Origin: Mesorhizobium sp.
Lineage (GTDB): Bacteria; Pseudomonadota; Alphaproteobacteria; Rhizobiales; Rhizobiaceae
DNA: 64,000 nt
Assembly: GCA_004020315.1 (NCBI GenBank)
Contig: SAQG01000001.1
Location: 1-64,000 of the forward strand
Reading direction: 5' to 3'
The notes beneath the pieces are model-generated. The model searched no databases and was not told where the DNA came from. It saw nothing but the letters and a program-made list of their open reading frames with translations. Every line of letters begins with the position of its first letter. The first letter of the stretch is position 1. The position numbers and the translations under genes are program-made. This document shows positions 1-8,234 of the stretch, piece by piece.

Positions 1-308
1 AGATCGAGATCGCCGAGCGCGGCCTTTCCGGTCTCGGATCCGAGAAGACAGTGCATGTATGGACAGCCTCCGCGTGGCAAGGGCTTTCTGACATTGATGA
101 CAGGTTGGTCGGGTGCAGGCATGTATTCGGCCTTTGAGTGCGGCCTGTTCATGCCGCTGGCCTTGAAGTCCGCGGATCGGATCCCAGACAGGTCAACGCG
201 CTTTTTGAGCGGCACCCACTGAGCGGGTTTTTCCGATCCCGGTTCGACCGTCGGTCATCACACCATCAGCACCTCACCAACCTCTGTGCATCCTCTGCGA
301 CTACGTCA
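1..308. other. Left edge, no gene recognised
   Basis: I see no supported gene here. Short open frames exist but none resembles a family I know, and the stretch directly follows the 3' end of the IS110 fragment on the minus strand. It may hold the outer end of that element or a remnant of the sequence it inserted into. Confidence 0.4.
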
Positions 309-842
309 CTACGCCGGTGAATCCGCGAAGCGCTTGCCCGTAGTCATCAGCGCCCAGACGATCCGGGCCATCTTGTTTGCCAAGGCCACCGCAACGACGT
401 TGTACGGCTTTTTCGCCAGAAGCTCGGCAGCCCAGCGAGTGGGTGCCGCTTTGCCCTTACGACAGAAGCGAAGCACGGCATGGGCTCCCACAACAAGAAG
501 GCGACGGATGTAGGGATCGCCTTGCTTGCTGATCCGCCCGAGCCGATCCTTTCCTCCGGATGAGTTCTGTCGCGGCACCAGGCCAAGCCAAGCCGCGAGT
601 TGCCGGCCGGATTTGAACAGGGAAGCATCTGTCACGGTCGCAACGATTGCGCTGGCGGTGATCGGACCGATGCCGGGGATCGTTTCGAGGCGACGGCTCA
701 ACTCGTGCGAACGATGCCAGATGTGAATCTGTCGGTCCAGCTCACCGACCTTCTCGTGCACCTCACGCAATTGCTGTAGGGCCGATCGGGCAAGCGGGGG
801 AATGAGGTCGTGCCCCTCGTCCTCAACCAACGCGACGAGCAT
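309..842 (-). pseudogene. IS110-family transposase, C-terminal fragment
   Basis: The 177-residue frame carries the C-terminal Tnp_IS116/IS110/IS902 domain: the ETIPGIGPITASAI helix-hairpin-helix-like motif, then AAWLGLVPRQNSSGGK and the RISKQGDPYIRRLL stretch, all typical of IS110/IS1111 serine-type transposases. The N-terminal DEDD (RuvC-like) half is missing, so the element cannot be active. Its broken 5' edge abuts an antitoxin remnant at 843, which suggests insertion into, or recombination within, a toxin-antitoxin locus. Confidence 0.85.
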
Positions 843-844
843 GC

Positions 845-1180
845 TCAGCCCTGTAGCACCCTATCGGCAGCCGTGTGGTGGCCATAGTCGGCGATCGGTT
901 CGTTGCGATACCAGTAGATCGCCTTGTCGACGTCGCCGGTGAGCTCCGTCGCGGCCGAGATCACTTGTACCATCTCGCGCATCCGGCCCTGCAGGCGTTC
1001 CGATGAGGGATTGCGGAGCGTGTTGCGATGAACCCCGGTCAACTGTGCCAGATTGGCCACCTTCACGCCCAGCGCCTGCGACAGGCGCTTCGGCGAGATA
1101 TAAGGCGTGCGCGGCTCCTGAAGGCTATCGACAAAGCCTGAGACCGCCTTGGAGTGTGCGAGCTGTGCGTAGGTTATGAC
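845..1180 (-). pseudogene. MbcA/ParS/Xre-type antitoxin remnant
   Basis: The frame reads ISPKRLSQALGVK, then an LAQLTGVHRNTLRNPSSERL helix-turn-helix segment, then IYWYRNEPIADYGHHTAADR, which is the toxin-binding domain signature of MbcA/ParS/Xre antitoxins (DUF2384). These normally neutralise RES-domain NAD-degrading toxins. The domain stops right after the ADRV segment at the IS110 junction, and no good ATG is seen at the 5' side; a TAA lies upstream in frame. No RES toxin gene is visible. I infer a truncated, probably dead antitoxin. Confidence 0.7.
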
Positions 1181-1365
1181 AAATTACGACCTCTCATACG
1201 CACAATATATTAACATTCGAATGCATAGCAAGTGGACACGAATTATATGACTTGGTTTAACGGCACTCTGCAATTCGTCAGGCTAAGGGGCAGCATAAGG
1301 CCCGGGAGCGGACGGCAGGGGACGGGCGGATTGGTTCCGATAGCGGACCTTCTCTAGTGCGGGTG
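1181..1365. promoter_or_regulatory. AT-rich intergenic spacer
   Basis: The stretch around 1195-1260 is much more AT-rich than its surroundings (ATATATTAACATTCG, AATTATATGACTTGG), consistent with a former promoter for the antitoxin remnant. No precise promoter elements can be assigned, and no gene was found. Confidence 0.3.
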
Positions 1366-4300
1366 TCAAGGTGGAAGTAGCGCGTCGACAAGGCGTTCGA
1401 TCGTTTCCGCTACGCCGTCGTCGACTAGTGTTTGCCGGATCGCCCGCCGCTTGGCGGTGAAGTGCGCGCTGTCGGGTAGTTCGATGCGGGCGGCGATTCC
1501 GGCAGCGTGCAGCGCCGCCGCGGCAAGGTCCACGTGCAGTGCCTCGGAAGCGTCGAATTCAGGGATAGGCAGCGTCCAGACGAGATTGTCGAAGTCACGC
1601 GGATCTCGCTGTCCGACTGGCTGAAGGTCCTTTACGCGATCAAGCACAATACTCGTGTTCAGGACGGCAGCAACGTACGCGGCTTCTTCGAGTGAGTTGG
1701 CGGCCGACCAATAGGCCTTGTGGTCGATAATCACATCGTCGTCCTCTAGCCAGCACGCGCTCAATCGCGTTCCAGCTTTGGTGTAGAGAACTCGAATCGG
1801 CGATCTCGCCGCCTGCGCCACCAGTTTTTGAAGGTGGTTTAGCGACCGCGTCAGCGTCATACGAGGCGCGCCGTCTACCCCCTTGTTGCTATGCTCGTTC
1901 CACTTCGTTTCGGCATCGCGCAACCACGCCGCAAGGCCACGATGGCCTCGTGCGTCAGCGCTTGCCGCCGTGAGGATTGCACCGCTCTCCATCGGAACCA
2001 CGCCCGTCACGAGGTCGAGGACCCGATAAGGTGCGACGGACTCTCCCAGCGCAATTCGACGCACGAATATGCGTTCGACCGGGCCCTCGGGAGGCTCGAC
2101 GCCGGTCCACGGCCGCTTGTCGAGACTACCAACACGGCCGCGCAGGCGCGGCGCATCGCGGCGGCTTTGCAGGCGTCCGGCTGCGGCATACTCCACGAGA
2201 ACAAAGCGCCTTGGAAAGAGGCTTGCACCATTACGGAAGCGTGTCCGATATGGAGATGCAGCAAGTAGCGTTCTCGGCCTTGGCCAAGCCGCGCGCATAT
2301 GCGCGAGCACCTCGGCCGCCTCGGCCTCGCTGGCATCACGCCGTGGAAGCACACCTACCCAGCGATCGAATTCCGCCGGCGGCGGCCCGGCACGGTCACG
2401 CTCACCGAACAGCACACAGGTGCTCGTCGTGCTGCTGCCGGATTGCGCACCGAAGATCGGCCACACCCGCTCCAGACCCCAACCGCCGATGATCGCTACC
2501 CGCACGCGCTCCATGCCCCCGTCGCGCATTCCGGCGAACACGGGAGCGTTGAGCGCGGCATAGGGCAGAACGAGCGCCAGCACGCCGCCGTCGCGCAGGT
2601 AGCGTTCCGCGCCGCGCGCCCAAAACAGCGCACACATGTCCTGTTGTGTGGCCAGACTGCCACCGACCCAGAGATTGTAGCTCCGCAGCGCCTCGCGCAG
2701 CCGGTCCTTCATGTCCGCGCTCAGGTGGCGATAAACGATCCAGGGCGGATTGCCGATCAGGACGTCAGCCCGGTGATCGGGATGCGACAGCCACACTGGG
2801 CGCAGCAAGTTGCGCAGAATGAAAGTCCAGATGTGGTTGCGGCCGTCAAGATAGAGTTCCTTGAGCTGCGCGAACGTTTGGCCGAGCATGGCCGCGTCCT
2901 CGGTGGTCGCGCCGGCGAGAGCGATGGCATGGCGAATGGCCTCCGGCTCGGCGAGCGTGTCGAGCCCGCGGTTGAGCTCGTCGAGCGCACGCTCGAACAG
3001 ATGTTGGTCGCTCGCCAAGCCGGCGGGGATGCGCAGGGGCGGATCGTTGGGCGGCACGTCGACCAGCACTTCGGCCGATGCGCCCAGCGGTCGCAGGTTC
3101 CACTGCATCGAGTCGCCCATATAAACCGGCACGCTGAGCGTGGGCGGCCGATCCTGTACCAAATCGCCGAGTGCCAGCAGCCACGTGACGCGCGCGAGCG
3201 CGACCGCGACAGGGTGCACGTCGATCCCGAACACGCGATCGGCACAAGTCTCGACGATCTCGGCTGGTGGCACCCCAGCCTGCCGACCGGCTTCGATCAG
3301 GCGGCGAAGCGCATGGAACAGAAAGGTCCCAGAGCCACAGGACGGATCGAGCACCCGCTGTTCCAGCGGGCGAGGAATAGCCGCCGTGACCACCCGCGCG
3401 GCCAACCAGTCGGGGGTGTAGTATTCACCGAGGTCGTGGCGCTCGTCGGGGTCGATCAGGCTCTCGTAGAGACTCTTGAGCACGTCGACCTTGACATCGC
3501 GCAGGCGAAAACGAATCGTTTCGGCGGCAAGCGAACGCACCAGGTCATCGCCGCCCGTTGCGAGTAGGGGCCAGTCGAAGAAGTCAGCCTCGACGGCGCC
3601 GACAATACCCTCATTCGCCACCAACCGGCCCGACAGCATCTCCGCCGGATCGCCAATTTCCAGATCGAGGACGCGCGCCGCGATCGCCTTCACGAGGATA
3701 GTCAGGTAGGTGTGTTGGAGGAACAGCGCATCACTGCCCACGTCATCGCCGTATACCTGGCGCAGCAACCCATCCCACAGGTTCCGCTTCAACCGCACTT
3801 CGGGATGGTCGCCGACCTCGGACCACAGGCGCTGCAGTTGCGCGTGCGCGCGGCCGAAGGCAAGGCTGTATCGACCGAACGCGAGCGCGACAGCGATCGG
3901 TGTCGGCATCACCTCGGGAACGGGCGAGAGCAGCGGCTCGAGCCAGGTCAGCAACCGTTCGGGGTGGTCGACGTCGACGTCATAGCGGCCGATGCTCGTG
4001 AGCCTGCCGAGATCCAGCGTGTAAGCGAGCAGCGTCGCGCCGTCGGTGGCAAGACCGACGGTGGTACGGCCAGGTGCGCTGCCGCGGCTTGCATCGGCCA
4101 GATAGTCGGGCATACGGGCGACGACATCACGCTCTTCGCGCCGTAGATCGCTCTTCAGCTCGATCACGGTGGCGCCCCACGCCACGTCGATCCGCCCACT
4201 GTTGTCGACAAGGTAGCGCTCGTGCTCTAACTCGCTGAACGCGGCGCCGAAGCCTTCTCGCAGCAGTTCCGTGATCAGGCCCCGCAACGCCTCGTGTCGT

Positions 4301-4425
4301 GGCCGGGAGCCATCGATCGGACGATGTCGGGCAGACGATCTCCGCGCCAACTGTTTGCCACTTTCCCCTCCCGCTTGAGGCTGTACCGTTGCCGCCGCAT
4401 GCGCGAGAGCATAAGTTGCCACCAT
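1366..4425 (-). CDS. Type IIG restriction-modification enzyme (nuclease + N6-adenine methyltransferase)
   Basis: A single 1019-residue polypeptide that should both cut and methylate DNA. Residues about 45-170 contain a PD-(D/E)XK-like nuclease core with D80 and ELK at 89-91. Residues about 330-570 are the gamma-type N6-adenine methyltransferase: GEYYTPDWLA (333-342), motif I DPSCGSGTF (360-368), and the catalytic NPPW (559-562). The remaining C-terminal 400 residues are presumably the target-recognition domain. This order fits the Eco57I-like / type IIG-IIL group; BREX PglX is a less likely alternative because no other brx genes are nearby. The ATG at 4425 overlaps the ATG of a divergent small gene within one CATG; an internal start before residue 41 is possible because residues 1-40 are low in conserved character. 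The frame looks intact. Confidence 0.85.
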   Translation of the reverse strand: MVATYALAHAAATVQPQAGGESGKQLARRSSARHRPIDGSRPRHEALRGLITELLREGFGAAFSELEHERYLVDNSGRIDVAWGATVIELKSDLRREERDVVARMPDYLADASRGSAPGRTTVGLATDGATLLAYTLDLGRLTSIGRYDVDVDHPERLLTWLEPLLSPVPEVMPTPIAVALAFGRYSLAFGRAHAQLQRLWSEVGDHPEVRLKRNLWDGLLRQVYGDDVGSDALFLQHTYLTILVKAIAARVLDLEIGDPAEMLSGRLVANEGIVGAVEADFFDWPLLATGGDDLVRSLAAETIRFRLRDVKVDVLKSLYESLIDPDERHDLGEYYTPDWLAARVVTAAIPRPLEQRVLDPSCGSGTFLFHALRRLIEAGRQAGVPPAEIVETCADRVFGIDVHPVAVALARVTWLLALGDLVQDRPPTLSVPVYMGDSMQWNLRPLGASAEVLVDVPPNDPPLRIPAGLASDQHLFERALDELNRGLDTLAEPEAIRHAIALAGATTEDAAMLGQTFAQLKELYLDGRNHIWTFILRNLLRPVWLSHPDHRADVLIGNPPWIVYRHLSADMKDRLREALRSYNLWVGGSLATQQDMCALFWARGAERYLRDGGVLALVLPYAALNAPVFAGMRDGGMERVRVAIIGGWGLERVWPIFGAQSGSSTTSTCVLFGERDRAGPPPAEFDRWVGVLPRRDASEAEAAEVLAHMRAAWPRPRTLLAASPYRTRFRNGASLFPRRFVLVEYAAAGRLQSRRDAPRLRGRVGSLDKRPWTGVEPPEGPVERIFVRRIALGESVAPYRVLDLVTGVVPMESGAILTAASADARGHRGLAAWLRDAETKWNEHSNKGVDGAPRMTLTRSLNHLQKLVAQAARSPIRVLYTKAGTRLSACWLEDDDVIIDHKAYWSAANSLEEAAYVAAVLNTSIVLDRVKDLQPVGQRDPRDFDNLVWTLPIPEFDASEALHVDLAAAALHAAGIAARIELPDSAHFTAKRRAIRQTLVDDGVAETIERLVDALLPP

Positions 4426-4726
4426 GAGATTCGCTCAAGCAGACTTGTTCGCGCAAGACGACGCCGAACGCAACACGCTATCGCAATCAGAGCGGGTAGC
4501 GATCCGATCGCGTCTGGAAACGACACTGGCCAAGCTCGAAGCCACGGCAATCTTCCCTTGGCGCGATCCGCTGGACGCCGTGCACGAGGAGAACCGCTTC
4601 CAACGCGACAGCGAAATGCTCGGTGAGGAGGGCGTTCTTCTGTGGCACCGGTTCGACACAGAGATGGACCGGCTCCACGCGACGCGGTTCTCTTCCGACC
4701 TCCGCTCCGCTGGATCGACGAATTGA
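4424..4726 (+). CDS. Small conserved-looking hypothetical protein divergent from the RM gene
   Basis: A 100-residue frame divergent from the type IIG gene, with both ATG codons lying in the same CATG tetranucleotide. The product is highly charged and mostly helical, with a motif FPWRDPLDAVHEENRF followed by LLWHRFDTEMDRLHAT. It has no membrane segment or known catalytic motif. I believe similar short proteins occur next to restriction-modification genes in other alphaproteobacteria, so a regulatory or specificity-helper role is possible, but I cannot name a family. The shared start means that either the two genes share a very compact promoter region or one of the two annotated starts is wrong. 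Confidence 0.5.
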   Translation: MRFAQADLFAQDDAERNTLSQSERVAIRSRLETTLAKLEATAIFPWRDPLDAVHEENRFQRDSEMLGEEGVLLWHRFDTEMDRLHATRFSSDLRSAGSTN

Positions 4727-5122
4727 CCAGTAGTTTGTCAAGTGCTTGGAAGTCGACCAGAGCCAAAATGAGGCGCAAAGTTACTACGCAAGCTTTGCCT
4801 GAAATGGGCCGCTGGGCTCAAATGTCTTTAGTCCGCCCCCCAATTTAGCCAGCCAATCCCTATTAATGGCGAGCCCCAGCTCAGCCTCGCTGTGAGGGCA
4901 CGTCGCTGATGACAGGCGTACGGGAGTCTCCGGTGCGACCGGAGATGAACGTAACTAACGGGTAATCGAGCTGCCGGTCGATACGTACCGCCGGACCGTC
5001 CTGCAAGGTCCGACCAATCCCATCAGCTGTCATGAGCTCATGAGGTTCAGATAGCCGGCGGAAGGTTTCGTCCCCGTACCTTTCGCGAGGCCTGGCAGGG
5101 GCGCTACGAACATATCGCTCTC
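4727..5122. other. Intergenic region with two strong hairpins
   Basis: No protein gene is supported. Two perfect inverted repeats stand out: TCTCCGGT/ACCGGAGA at 4927-4945 (8-bp stem, 3-nt loop) and CGGACC/GGTCCG at 4992-5012 (6-bp stem, 9-nt loop). A CATGAGCTCATG palindrome lies at 5031-5042. Neither hairpin is followed by a T tract, so they are not standard terminators. They could be part of a structured RNA or of a mobile-element end; nothing more can be said. Confidence 0.4.
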
Positions 5123-5779
5123 TCAGGAAGGCAGAGACCGTATCAGGTGTCGGAACCGTCTCGCTCCGAACCGTGCTCCGAGGACAAAGTAGTGCCTCGA
5201 GGCAAAAGAAATGAGGCCGCAGATGGACAGACGCTTGTTAAGCGCTCCCGTTTTCGGCGTCCCACTGGCACCAGCGAGCTTCGCCTCCAGTTCGGCGGCG
5301 ATGTCGCTCGCAAAGGCTAGGTTCGCCCCGCTGACAGAGGGGACCAGCCCCCTGAAGTTAGGGTCCATCGTCACACTCGCATGATTGTAGAAGAGGTAAA
5401 GTGGGACCCACGGCGGGGGCGTGTCCCGCAGGGTGCGGAATTGATAGTCATGCTTGGGCGAGGGCCTATGCAGCAGCTCGCTGTAGGAGCGGTTCTTGTT
5501 TTGGACCACGGCGGCGTTTAGGCGCTTGGCTTGGATCCGCACCCAAAGGTCGCGACCCTCAGACACGTTCCAGAACCGCAGATCAAGATCACCCCCGGTG
5601 TCCTTTTCGATCGGGTAGGAGATGACGAGCTCTGGACCGGCGAACGCGGCCAGCGCGCCCGTGAGGATGTCGGTCATGGTTTCTTCCCGGAACCTACCGC
5701 GCTTGAGGTTGGTCTCGCGGTCGAGCAGTCCCCCGATCACAAGAGGTAGCCGTGTTGCCAGGTCGCAAAGTGTTGCCAA
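5123..5779 (-). CDS. DUF6615-like protein, possible PD-(D/E)XK nuclease fold
   Basis: A 218-residue protein beginning MATLCDLATRLP. The conserved block runs from FREETMTDILTGALAAF (about residues 30-46) through GGDLDLRFW (about 62-70) to RIQAKRLN (about 81-88). The spacing of an acidic residue and a Q-x-K motif in a beta-alpha-beta context recalls PD-(D/E)XK enzymes with Q replacing E, and the pattern matches what I know as DUF6615. The function of that family is not established to my knowledge. Its place next to a type IIG system and a HEPN-like gene suggests a defence role, which is inference. Confidence 0.6.
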   Translation of the reverse strand: MATLCDLATRLPLVIGGLLDRETNLKRGRFREETMTDILTGALAAFAGPELVISYPIEKDTGGDLDLRFWNVSEGRDLWVRIQAKRLNAAVVQNKNRSYSELLHRPSPKHDYQFRTLRDTPPPWVPLYLFYNHASVTMDPNFRGLVPSVSGANLAFASDIAAELEAKLAGASGTPKTGALNKRLSICGLISFASRHYFVLGARFGARRFRHLIRSLPS

Positions 5780-5847
5780 CGTTGTAATCCTACGATGACT
5801 ATTGCCGCTCCGCGAATTCCATAATCACCTACACTCAGCGCAGGGAG

Positions 5848-6231
5848 TTAGCGTGTGGTTTCAAGCGAGCGGTAATGAACGGGGTCGTGGTTCCGCACGG
5901 CATCTAGGATCAGCGTGACGATCGCCTGCGCCTCGCTCATGTCTGGCAAGCGCGAATGACGGCCTATCCGAGCTACAGGCTTCGGCATGGCGCGCTCATG
6001 CGCAGCGGCGAGAAGTGCCTCACCTTGCACCTTCCATTTCACTTGCCAGCGACGGACCGCCGCCTTTGGACTCGCCGCATCCCAGTCCGTGCGCTGCCGA
6101 ACGATGCGCGTCGTGGCTGTGGTATACTTCAGGCCAGGCGTCTTCACCATGAGATCTGCAACCATGGTCAGGAAGACTGTATCGTTCTTGCCTGTGCCGC
6201 GAGGGCGGCCGCGGGAACGCTCGTCAGTCAT
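5848..6231 (-). CDS. Hypothetical basic protein with AT-hook-like N-terminus
   Basis: A 127-residue product starting MTDERSRGRPRGTGKND. The start at 6231 is preferred over the ATG at 6258 because an AAGGA sits about 8 nt upstream of it and because RGRPRG, an AT-hook-like DNA minor-groove motif, would then lie near the N-terminus. The middle has a predicted helical region (AAVRRWQVKWKVQGEALLAAAHERA) compatible with DNA binding; I quote it only as composition. No family is recognised. It may be a small regulator of the neighbouring defence genes. Confidence 0.5.
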   Translation of the reverse strand: MTDERSRGRPRGTGKNDTVFLTMVADLMVKTPGLKYTTATTRIVRQRTDWDAASPKAAVRRWQVKWKVQGEALLAAAHERAMPKPVARIGRHSRLPDMSEAQAIVTLILDAVRNHDPVHYRSLETTR

Positions 6232-6520
6232 CGGGGCGTCCTTTCCGAAGATGACCATGATGCCTTAGGATAAGTAATTCGACAGCCTGATCCTACTGAG
6301 AAGAATTGGCATTTCGACCTTTTTAGCGTCGGAAATTCACGTCACGAAGTCCATCAACGAGGATAATTCGATTTGGATGGATTTTTCCTCGCTCCGTGAC
6401 TATCGCAGGGGATCTGCCCTGCGGCCGGGGGTTCCATCAATACGGTCGGGCTCAAGATCGCGCGGCAGAAACGGCTGTGGGGATACGGTCAGGAGTGAGC
6501 GAGATGAAACTACCCCTGTA

Positions 6521-7118
6521 ATGACGTATGGAAGGGCCGACACCCTCGAAGAGCGGCTTGGGCTGACGCCCATGGTCAGCCAGCGTATCGCGGCGATCAT
6601 CATCTTCGCCGCCGCCATCGAACATCACCTGGAGCGGGCACTGTGGAAGCTCGAGGGCGCCAATCCAACGGGCATTCGACCCGAGACCGACGCGAAGATG
6701 ATCTCTGATTTGATCGGATGCTTGAAACATTCGCCTCAACCCTGCCAGCAGGAGAGGAGCGCACCCCTGCTTGAGACATGGTGCAATGCAGCCCGTCTCG
6801 CGTTTGCGATCAGGAATGACATCGCTCATGGCGTGCCCACCAATTTGGGAGACACGCTGACATTCATGAACAATCCTCGCTGGCATGGCGAGAAGCGAAA
6901 GAGACCAGTCAGCGACTATTGGGCCGGACGATCACTCTCTTGATCTCGTTCGTCACGTCTTCGCCGTTCTTCTGCGCGTCATTGTTGGCGTTTCGGCAGA
7001 GAAAGTGACGTTGGCCGGCCTTACTAAACCGTCTTTGCTACGTGCCTTGCGCGACTCGAATTCGATTCTGAGCGAAATGGCCTGTAAAGACTACAATCCG
7101 ACCTTCGAGAAATACTAA
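6521..7118 (+). pseudogene. HEPN-like (putative RNase) gene split by a frameshift
   Basis: Starting at the ATG at 6521 the protein reads MTYGRADTLEERLGL and contains RNDIAH (residues 98-103), an exact Rx4H motif in a helical context, the hallmark of HEPN-domain RNases and their relatives. The frame ends at 6943, but the overlapping +1 frame from about 6925 to 7118 continues with a plausible helical tail (LDLVRHVFAVLLRVIVGV, ending FEKY). A one-base indel near 6930 is the simplest explanation. Combined length would be about 199 residues. It could be a toxin or abortive-infection effector; no partner nucleotidyltransferase lies beside it. A sequencing error is also possible. Confidence 0.45.
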
Positions 7119-7133
7119 ATCGGCAGCGGGGCT

Positions 7134-7563
7134 TCATACCGCTTGCAGGTTAAGCCCCGCGTTCAGATCGGCGATATATCGCGCACACAGCTCTTTGATG
7201 GTGATTGCTTTGTAGTCGAGTTCACGCTCGTCGGCAGGATTGTCGCCTTGAGCGACACGGCCGAACTGGACATTCGCTTCCGGTCGTGCCGTCTCGGGCG
7301 TCCAATCCCGTGGAGGCCGATGGTGTAGCGAGGCGAGCGGCCGGCTGCCCTGTATTGATGACATAGCTGCGTTTGCCGGATGCGAACACACGAAGGCCGA
7401 AACCGAGCAGCTCCTCATCCCAGATGACGTAGTCCTTTTCGCGGACCTGGGCGGCGTCGACAACCCTTTTGGTGATCTTAGTCATGACGTTCTCTCCAAC
7501 CAGCACCGATCTCTCGCGTAAGCAACCACGTAAGCACGAGGGCGGAAGTCGGAGCGCAGTTTC
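7134..7563 (-). pseudogene. Tyrosine integrase, N-terminal remnant (DUF4102 arm-binding domain)
   Basis: From about 7483 the minus strand encodes MTKITKRVVDAAQVREKDYV and FGLRVFASGKRSYVI, the arm-type DNA-binding domain of P4/SLP1-type site-specific tyrosine recombinases. After a frameshift near 7370 it continues in the frame ending at 7134 with WTPETARPEANV, GRVAQGDNPADERE and ITIKELCARYIADLNAGL. The catalytic domain is absent. This is the stub of an integrase from an integrative element; the attachment site cannot be located here. Confidence 0.75.
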
Positions 7564-7786
7564 GGATTCGAGCGTCGCTCGGCATTTCAAGTTGCCTAAA
7601 AGTTTCTAAGAGATAGGGTGCGCCAAAGAAATCAGGGGTCCATTCTGGACACATAGGTTACGGTTTATACCGGAGACATGGTGAAGTGCACCCATCTCTC
7701 GGGAAGGGCACAGTCGCTTAGATGGGTTTTCGAGCAAAGCTGCCACTTGGTCCCACACCAAGTTCCCGCACAGCGCCAAAATGCTG
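7564..7786. other. Spacer between integrase stub and toxin-antitoxin pair
   Basis: No gene is supported. The stretch lies downstream of the PIN-like gene and upstream (in minus-strand sense) of the integrase stub. Confidence 0.3.
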
Positions 7787-8230
7787 CTAGAAGCTGGTGA
7801 CTTCCATGAAAGGGACTTTCAGGGCGGCACAGAGGCTTCTCATCGACGAGGAGTGGAGTCCGTTGTCGCCGGATACCAAATGGCATGGCGGCTTAGCGCC
7901 ATTTTGCGCACAATGGACGAGAGCTATGAAGGGGACCTTTTCGTTTGCGGCCGCGTTTAACCGATGCCCTGAGGTCATAAAGATTTCGTTGAGTGCGCAA
8001 GCGGCCACGTATACGTCGGAATCGAGTTCGACAATTTCGATGTCCGACTCCGATATCTCATCGGCCAAGCTCTTGTCGAAGATACGAACCTGGTCGAAAA
8101 CCTCTTTGGGTACCGCAATGCGTTCGACTTTCGCTCGTTGGAACAGAGCGGCTTTCAGGTTTCCGCCAGCTTCGCTAAAATAGAGGCATGCCTCTAGATC
8201 AAGCACAAAGTTGATGCCGCTATAGGCCAT
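7787..8230 (-). CDS. PIN-like toxin (DUF4411-type), partner of XRE-ImmA protein
   Basis: A 147-residue product beginning MAYSGINFVLDLEAC. An early acidic residue in a hydrophobic strand (FVLDLEA), a VPKEVFDQV segment and the late SGDNGLHSSSMRSLC segment with an Asp match PIN-like ribonucleases of the DUF4411 type. The start at 8230 lies 4 bp after the stop of the XRE-ImmA gene, so both are in one operon. DUF4411-like toxins are commonly paired with XRE-COG2856 antitoxins. Expected role: tRNA or mRNA cleavage when freed from the antitoxin. Confidence 0.65.
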   Translation of the reverse strand: MAYSGINFVLDLEACLYFSEAGGNLKAALFQRAKVERIAVPKEVFDQVRIFDKSLADEISESDIEIVELDSDVYVAACALNEIFMTSGHRLNAAANEKVPFIALVHCAQNGAKPPCHLVSGDNGLHSSSMRSLCAALKVPFMEVTSF

Positions 8231-8234
8231 GCTG

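Noticed and set aside
2299..3567. Long plus-strand open frames (up to about 420 codons) opposite the type IIG gene
   Set aside because: These are GC-rich shadows of the minus-strand coding sequence, low in recognisable motifs and rich in Arg, Gly and Pro. The minus-strand protein has complete catalytic motifs.
4850..5122. Possible group II intron end in the hairpin-rich gap
   Set aside because: No domain V consensus and no reverse transcriptase are present, so there is no support for an intron.
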